From: Pyxicephalus adspersus
Taxonomy: Eukaryota; Chordata; Amphibia; Anura; Pyxicephalidae
Reading direction: 5' to 3'
DNA length: 64,000 nucleotides
Assembly (NCBI RefSeq): GCF_032062135.1
Contig: NC_092859.1
Coordinates: 106,156,370 to 106,220,369 of the forward strand
Shown here: piece by piece, positions 58,651 to 64,000 of the stretch
Numbering within the stretch: position 1 is the first letter of the stretch
Layout: each line of letters opens with the position of its first letter
Notes under the pieces: model-generated
Told to the model about the DNA's origin: nothing
What the model saw: the letters and a program-made list of their open reading frames with translations, nothing else
Databases searched by the model: none
Translations under genes and position numbers: made by a program

Positions 58651-58991
58651 GTAGAGAAGATGAAGGCATTGGCACATCTGCTGCAAGCTTACCCAGCACG
58701 AAACCTCTTAATAACTTTTACCTTCTTAATAAAAACTCTTGACACATATTTGGGTTAAACTGCACATAGCAGCCTTTTATTAACATGACCAAATAATAAG
58801 ACAACCAAAACAATGAGCACAAAACATTCTCAATCAACATTGTACAAAATAATTGCAGGTTTTGTAAAGGTCAATGAAAATACCACTCATTTACTAACTT
58901 TGAGATACCTCTGATTACCACCAGGGACCCCCAGCTGCTACCACACCAGCTCAGGGACGATTTTTAGGTATCCCTTCAGTTTTACTAGGCC
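58651..58991. other. Non-coding stretch next to the retrotransposon
   Basis: It probably contains the downstream non-coding end of the minus-strand retrotransposon. I could not find its terminal repeat. Confidence 0.35.
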
Positions 58992-59532
58992 TTACAACAA
59001 CCCAGTGTACTGTGAGACCCAGTTATCTAGAAAACCCATACCCTGATGCGTTCCCACCCTTGCTGCCTTGAATGAATTGATCCCTACTCTCATGGACCAG
59101 CAAAAACTGCCACCAAGCCACAAGTCTTTATGCTTGCATGCAACTCCACAGCTGGAAGGCCCTTTGTAAGGCTCTCCTGTATACCCAAGAACCAGTCCAC
59201 ACAGCATTAAGGTGAATCCCGTTCCCCGCAAAAACAAATGGGGCTCCTTTTCCAATTCCCGGTGTCTAACAACATGGCCTCCAATCTGCACCACATTGTT
59301 TATTTTTATCTGCGCCTTACTCAATTTGTCTACAGATCGAGCATGACGCCACACCAGGCCCCCTATTATATCTGACCACAGGAACATGGCATGAGGGAAG
59401 GAGGTTTTTAAGCCCGGAAGAAATCAAGCTTATGTCCCTGATAAGGTCCCTCATAGATCTTAGGCCCACATCATTTCCCCCAGCATGTATCAAAACTATA
59501 TCCGGAGGCCATAGCGATGGTCCACTTGGTCC
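58992..59532 (-). pseudogene. SGNH-type hydrolase/esterase remnant of the retrotransposon
   Basis: PPDIVLIHAGGNDVG (about 59460-59505) contains the GGND block of SGNH hydrolases. One frameshift later the frame 59387-58992 reads FLWSDII, LVWRHARSVDKL, VRHRELEKEPHLF, and GTGFTLMLCG at the place where this family usually has GDGVHLN..G. The Asp and His of the DxxH catalytic block are both replaced. The N-terminal block with the nucleophilic Ser (GHS-type) is absent, consistent with the deletion that removed the end of the recombinase. Hydrolase frames of this type accompany Ngaro-like elements; their role in the life cycle is not established. An alternative is any other SGNH-bearing retroelement, but the position directly behind the recombinase favours Ngaro. 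Confidence 0.7.
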
Positions 59533-60221
59533 GTTTTTGACCTGCGAATCTAGATCCTCAAATATCCATCAGACAACACCATATCACCTTGCAACAATCC
59601 GCCAGGTCTGATTTTACTTGGACTGACCACTTCCCACACGCTTAACGCCGCAAAGAAATACACAGTAAAAACAGCTGTAAACAACAAAACTTCAAAACTA
59701 TCTAAGCATAATGCCTCCAGCCTTCCCAAAATTTACTGTAACAATTCAAAAGATACCAGCCTGCGCAAAGCCCTATGTAGACTTCCTTTCCTATAACCTT
59801 TTAGCACCTGTCGCACCACAAAACCTTTCGTTGCATCAGCCATACCCATGAGTTTAAACAAAAACGCCAACACGGCTAGCTTTCTGCCAACAGACAATCC
59901 AGATACAACTCGCTGGTAATTCCAAACTTGAAAATACAACGCCACTGATTCAACCTCCGCCTTGCCACAATAACCCCCTTCCTGCTGCATGAACAAAAAC
60001 CACCCCTGACATGTATGCACATACATTTTCAACGTTCCAGCACTGAGCGATCTCTGAACCAATGAGGTGACAACCCCCATATAATCATCCACAGGCCTGC
60101 CTGACAAGGCACCCCCCACTGCGCCGCACCTAGAACATGCAGTGCACATAAAGAAATATTCAAGTGCTGTATTTTTGTTAATTGCCCCCACCACTCCCAC
60201 ACCACACCCCCAAATTTTCAC
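59533..60221 (-). pseudogene. Tyrosine recombinase remnant (DIRS-type)
   Basis: From 60221 to 59733 the frame covers the last RNase H residues and then the SAM-like N-terminal core-binding domain: SLVQRSLSAGTLKMYVHTC, ATKGFVVRQVLKGYRKG and LRRLVSFELLQ are typical of DIRS recombinases. After a stop, the catalytic domain resumes in another frame at about 59670-59533 with FFAALSVWEVVSPSK, GGLLQGDMVLSDGYLRI, a stop, then RRSKTDQ. In the first block the family has Arg before the ELV-type segment; here it is Ser, so the first catalytic Arg is lost. The region with the remaining catalytic residues (H-X-X-R and Tyr) is missing altogether, and the sequence runs directly into hydrolase text. Confidence 0.8.
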
Positions 60222-60411
60222 AAAACAAGCAAACCCATATTTCTCCCCCCCACAACTCTAATGCCACAACCACAGGAAATAATTCCAGCAACACTAAGTT
60301 CTTGCACAAGCCCTGTTTTATCCATTCTGCAGGAAAAGGTTCAGCGCTCCACTTACCTGCAAAATACGACCCATAACCTGCCGATCCAGCAGCATCAGTA
60401 TAAAGGTCCAA
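60178..60411 (-). pseudogene. RNase H domain remnant (DIRS-type)
   Basis: The frame opens with DLYTDAAGSAGYGSYF, which holds the first catalytic Asp (TDA), followed by LLELFPVVVALELWG with the expected Glu. The third acidic position, normally in an HSDNLGV-type block, reads CENLGV, an Asp-to-Glu change. The frame shifts immediately after, since GAINKNTA, the continuation of that block, is read in the next frame (start of 60221-59733). About 60-70 residues normally expected at the end of the domain are absent. Between this frame and the RT remnant, 60411-60500 is read in yet other frames (NGHSLWQEE is recognisable), so at least two frameshifts separate RT from RNase H. Confidence 0.8.
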
Positions 60412-60499
60412 CGCCTAACTTGACACTTCCTGACTTCTTCCTGCCACAGGGAATGCCCATTGTAAGCCTGCAAAAAAATGCATCCATACCTCCAAATCA

Positions 60500-61501
60500 T
60501 CACTCAAAACTTTTGTCAACTGTGGCTGCAGCCAACCGTCGACTGAAAACCCACCCCATGGGGATTATTCGGCAGGCAAAATTAAATTTGCCCAAATGTG
60601 ATTGCAACTCAAGCAAACAAATTTTTCGCAAACTCTGTACCGTCCCAACTTTACGCCGGAGGTCCTCCAATTTGTCCCCTAGCAACCTACATTCGATTGC
60701 CACCTAATTTAAAAAAATTCCAAGAAAACAGATGGATGGGGTTTCCATTTTATCACAGGCCAAGGAAATCCCAAAATCCTCCACAATGTGTTGCAACGTA
60801 CCCAGCAAGTTGGCACACACATGTGAACTAGCAGGCCCTACACACAAAAAAACATCCAAATAATGGATAACTGAACCCAACCCAGACACCACTTTAACCA
60901 CCCATTTCAAGAATGAGCTAAAGACTTCAAAGAATGCAAATAAAATGGAACATCCCATAGGAAGGCACTTATCCACAAAATATTTACCTTGCCATTCACA
61001 TCCCTAAAACCAAAAACTCTCCGGGTGCACCGGTAATAACCTAAAAGCAGATTGGCGCAGAAGGACGTGTGGAGGAACCTGGGCACCGACCAACCTGGCC
61101 ACCCGATCCAGGCCCACACGACCGGCTTTCCCCCGCTGGGCTGCTTTCCCTGAGCAGGCACCCAAAGAAGCAGCAGCAGGCTCCTGACCCACGATGACAG
61201 AGGACCCGGCCCTAGTGGAGGGGCTGTGAGTTGTGTCTGCTTTGTGGTCTGGCCGATGCAGAGGATTCCTCTCGACCTTCCAGCCGGCCACAGAAGGCTG
61301 GCGGGACCCTGGGTGCTTTTCTAGGGCTATAGCGCACCAGCGGCCATGACCACCGAGCCTGTATCCTGGCCGGTTGCCTTTCAGATGCAACCCACTCACC
61401 CCCTGGCACCAAGCTGGCAACGGAATCCTGCAGCCAACAGCTCTTAAACTGATGACATGGTAAGTACTTTTTTCTGGAATTTGTCCTATTTTTCCTTTCA
61501 C
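60500..61501 (-). pseudogene. Reverse transcriptase domain remnant (DIRS-type)
   Basis: One reading frame runs from 61501 to 60500 and is broken by TAG stops at 61004-61006 and 60704-60706. It contains the motif-A neighbourhood SAFRLLPVHPE (about 61015-61056), the CLPMGCSI block typical of DIRS RTs, and the active-site block HYLDVFL (about 60847-60866), where the family normally has YLDD. The second Asp is thus Val, and polymerase activity would be lost. The acidic residue of motif A is also not seen: the sequence just before SAFRLL is Arg-Gln. Downstream, the connection segment LGKFNFACRIIPMGWVFSRR is well preserved. The first ~145 codons are GC-rich without a recognisable motif; they may be the end of a gag-like region joined by deletion. 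The frame then shifts before the RNase H part. Confidence 0.82.
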
Positions 61502-61719
61502 TTTGCTTTAAATTAATAACCCCTCCCACCCATGTCTCCCCTTTTAAAACATTTCCTTTGACCCCCTCCTACCACACAGTCACACCATGTCACCTCATGT
61601 CCACTGACCAATCTATAAATCTCTCCCCCCCCCCCTCCTTTTCAATGCCTTCTCCCCTCACCCTGTCATGTGGCCCTTAACTTATATTTTCCAGCTCTGG
61701 GCCTACCTTACAGAAAAAA
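61502..61719. other. C/T-rich stretch upstream of the retrotransposon
   Basis: Strong C/T bias on the plus strand, with a C-run at 61624-61634. It may be the untranslated leader of the element, but no terminal repeat was recognised. Confidence 0.35.
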
Positions 61720-61832
61720 TTCTAAGGTTAAAAAAGTATATTCAAAAGTATATTTGATTGCAAAAGGGACATTATCTGACCCTTCTGCAACAAACAATCT
61801 GCATACTTTTATTTCTACAGTATAGGAAATCT
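61720..61832 (-). mobile_element. T2/Kolobok-like MITE relative, one end
   Basis: TTAA at 61833-61836. Reading inward on the minus strand, AGATTTCCTATACTGTAG resembles the left end at 58401 (AGCAGAACTATACTG). It shares 'gcaaaagggacattatctga' and 'cccttctgcaac' with 18365-18410 and 58445-58490. Confidence 0.45.
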
Positions 61833-61836
61833 TTAA

Positions 61837-64000
61837 GTGTTTTAATACATATATTTATATATTCAAAATTTCAGGCTTATAAGTCACTTCAAGACTTTTT
61901 AATGGTGTGCATGCAAATAAGGCAGCTTATATAATGAAGCACATATCTAGAAAATGGTTTGTTTTCTTTTGTCCTAAAACATAATTAAAGCCACTCTATT
62001 TCTGCAATGATTGCATCTAAATTAAATTCAGAACCCAATCCATGGTAGTAATGTTTTCTTACGACCTAATGAAATTTCATGGTGTTTTATGCTTTTTCTT
62101 TATAAATTGTAACCATGAACAGCTATCAGTCAAAAATAAATATTCTTCCTGGCATGTATTTTATACCATGGTTAAACACAAAAAGCACACATAAATGATG
62201 TAACAGGTGCATCTCTTTGAGGATGAATTATGAGATGTAAAGCGCTGAAATATCTAACAAATAAAACCCCTTAGGTTCAACATCAAAGCAGTAAAAAAAA
62301 TCCAAGTTTTGAAACTCTTTCTGGCTCAGTTACAACTGTTGAAAGACACATAACTTCGTGTTTTTATCATTCTATAATGTGCTGTCTGTTGATCCTGCTT
62401 AAGATATCCTTTTAGAATTTGGATCTACGTGTGCTGTAAAGTATGCTAGGCCATTTAATAATAGCATGGCTATTGCAGATGCATTATCAGTTAATAGAAG
62501 TGTATATTTAATTCAGTGGAAACTTTTATTTTTATTTTAGAGCAAGTGCAGTATAACAATGGGAGAGCTATAAAGGTAAGCAAAGACCTTCCAACCCATA
62601 ACTGACAACCTGCACCCACACTAACAAAAACCTATCCACCACCATATATACTCAACTAAACATTTCATAACATCTTTCAGAATCACTGCCGTAAAAGTAA
62701 AACAGATATGAACAACTGCTATATTTATTTTATTACTCATAAACTAATTTGCCAGGTGCCATATAGCTTTAATGATCTTGCAGACCATGGGTCTGGGTAT
62801 GAAATCTGTCAACCAGTCCCCCCTTAGATAGGAGGTTGTATGATTACATAAATCTTGGAATAAATATAAAAAAATCAAACTATAAAAAGGCATACGTTCT
62901 ATCTCTTCAGTGGTTAGCTTCTATTTCTATAAATTAGACATTAGGTCAATGTAACTCTTCAAGAAAAAATGATCTTTACTTTCCTGTGTTAAAATCTATT
63001 TCCACTTTTATTGAGAAAAAATAATTCCTCTGGGTACTCATTGCAAAAATTGCATGTCCAATGCAAGAATTTTAAAAAATGTTGTTGCAGATTCATACCC
63101 TTCTCTTTTTCTGAAGTAAAAGTTGTCTACCAAGTTCTTTTCAGACTGAATTCTAAATAAGAGGGTTTGCATTTATCCTAATTAGCTGGTGCACTTTCAG
63201 TGGTATGATGAGGTAAAGTTGCAGTTTCTGCATGCCTTAAAAAGTAATACATCCTTAGGGAATGCCTAATATTGGACTTCTTTGTTTCTTAGTGCAGAGT
63301 AAATCACTGGGCTCTTTTTATAAAACAGAATCTGAAATTCCCTCAAACATTTCCTCCTGGGAATCTTCCAGGTCCATGTGTTTCAGTAGAAGTAGTTGAT
63401 TGCCACAAGGGAAAGTTTCAGTAAATATCAGATTCACTAGTTTATAAATGAGCCAATCACACAAGCAGGAAATGTATACCAATAGAATGCCTCAAGGCTG
63501 CTATCATTTTTTTAACTGGTATAGAAAATTACAGCAGCTAGAGATTGAAATTAAAGTATGAATTCTTTTGCAGGTTCCTATGCATTTATTATTATTGTTT
63601 TCAGATGTTGCAGAGTTCTACTTTAAAACTGTCCTTAAAAAATGATTTATTTTAAAAATCACCTTAACCCATTAACCTTAATTGGGTGTATTAGATTTAG
63701 ATAGCATCTTAAAGCTGCTCATCAGACTTTTCCATTTTCGCTTCTAAAACTAACAGTGCTACAATTTTATTAGCTGTTGTTTATCTGGTATTAGATGGTA
63801 ATGAGATCTTGATTAACCTCATTAAGTTAAAAGTAACAAAGCATAAATTGCCTCTGGTGGTACTGCGTATCCTCAACTAGAAGATCAATGGTGTTTGATG
63901 TTCTGTTTCTCTTCCGTTTAAAACAGATCTTTATTTTGAAAAGCGTTATCATTTTCTTGTTAACCTTGTCTGGTAGATTTTTCAGGTTTTCTAGGCTTGT
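61837..64000. other. AT-rich non-coding stretch to window end
   Basis: It contains one small MITE (63309-63455). The part 63640-63870 is less repetitive, with TAAT/ATTA-rich words, but nothing shows it to be functional. No exon recognised. Confidence 0.45.
63309..63455. mobile_element. Small palindromic MITE (GGGCTYTATTTATAAA family)
   Basis: 'gggctctttttataaaacag' and 'aatctgaaattccctc' on the left face 'atatcagattcactag' and 'tttataaatgagccaa' on the right. Related to 9925-10062 and 50968-51067. Confidence 0.6.

Larger units (their letters stand above)
58992..61501 (-). mobile_element. DIRS/Ngaro-like tyrosine-recombinase retrotransposon, defective
   Basis: Reading on the minus strand, the order is a short GC-rich 5' section, reverse transcriptase, RNase H, tyrosine recombinase, then an SGNH-type hydrolase. 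Having a tyrosine recombinase instead of a DDE integrase defines the DIRS order, and a hydrolase frame is a known feature of Ngaro-type members. The copy has two in-frame stops in the RT section, several frameshifts between and inside domains, changed catalytic residues, and apparent deletions at the RNase H-recombinase and recombinase-hydrolase joints. The outer limits are those of the coding remnants; no terminal or split direct repeats were found. DIRS elements integrate through circular DNA and leave no target duplication, so none is expected. Confidence 0.85.

Noticed and set aside
1..64000. CRISPR array, operon, phage or plasmid features
   Set aside because: No regularly spaced repeats with unique spacers and no dense gene packing. 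The repeat content is that of a vertebrate nuclear genome.

Overview
This window looks like non-coding nuclear DNA from a vertebrate, most likely an anuran amphibian. A ranoid frog is a reasonable guess, but that is inference. The evidence is the repeat set: tRNA-headed SINEs with a V-SINE-type core and a tail like the 3' end of a LINE, TTAA-flanked T2/Kolobok-like MITEs, PIF/Harbinger-like MITEs with TWA target duplications, hAT-Charlie-like and piggyBac-like MITEs, and a tyrosine-recombinase (DIRS/Ngaro-type) retrotransposon. The background is AT-rich. Apart from the retrotransposon I recognise no protein-coding exon, tRNA, rRNA, CRISPR array, operon or bacterial signal. Nearly all short open frames are chance frames in AT-rich or repeat DNA. 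The window is therefore intergenic, or lies inside a large intron.

Layout. Positions 1-15 kb hold a piggyBac-like end, a hAT-Charlie-like MITE (3108-3606), a SINE tail, a T2/Kolobok-like MITE (7321-7831) and a small palindromic MITE (9925-10062). Positions 15-31 kb hold a Harbinger-like fragment, several SINE/LINE-tail copies including a full-length V-SINE (20135-20450), two T2/Kolobok-like MITEs, a pogo/Tigger-like element (22734-23030) and a CpG-dense Harbinger-like MITE (29319-29741). Positions 32-35 kb are the most structured stretch: a 200-bp-arm inverted repeat split by a hAT element with a perfect 8-bp duplication, then three related Harbinger-like MITEs in a row. Positions 37-57 kb hold more SINE/LINE tails, hAT, T2, Harbinger and piggyBac MITEs, some nested. 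Positions 58.9-61.5 kb hold a broken DIRS/Ngaro-like element on the minus strand. The last 2.2 kb are AT-rich with one MITE.

How the parts relate. The MITEs and SINEs have no coding capacity and would have depended on enzymes made elsewhere. The only protein-coding remnant is the retrotransposon: reverse transcriptase, RNase H, tyrosine recombinase, then an SGNH-type hydrolase. It carries in-frame stops, frameshifts, lost catalytic residues and at least two apparent internal deletions, so it is dead. I found no clear new functional system. The points most worth a second look are the recombinase-hydrolase junction, the tandem Harbinger array, the nested hAT, and a recurring CTGANGA...GAAA motif that resembles a hammerhead-ribozyme core.
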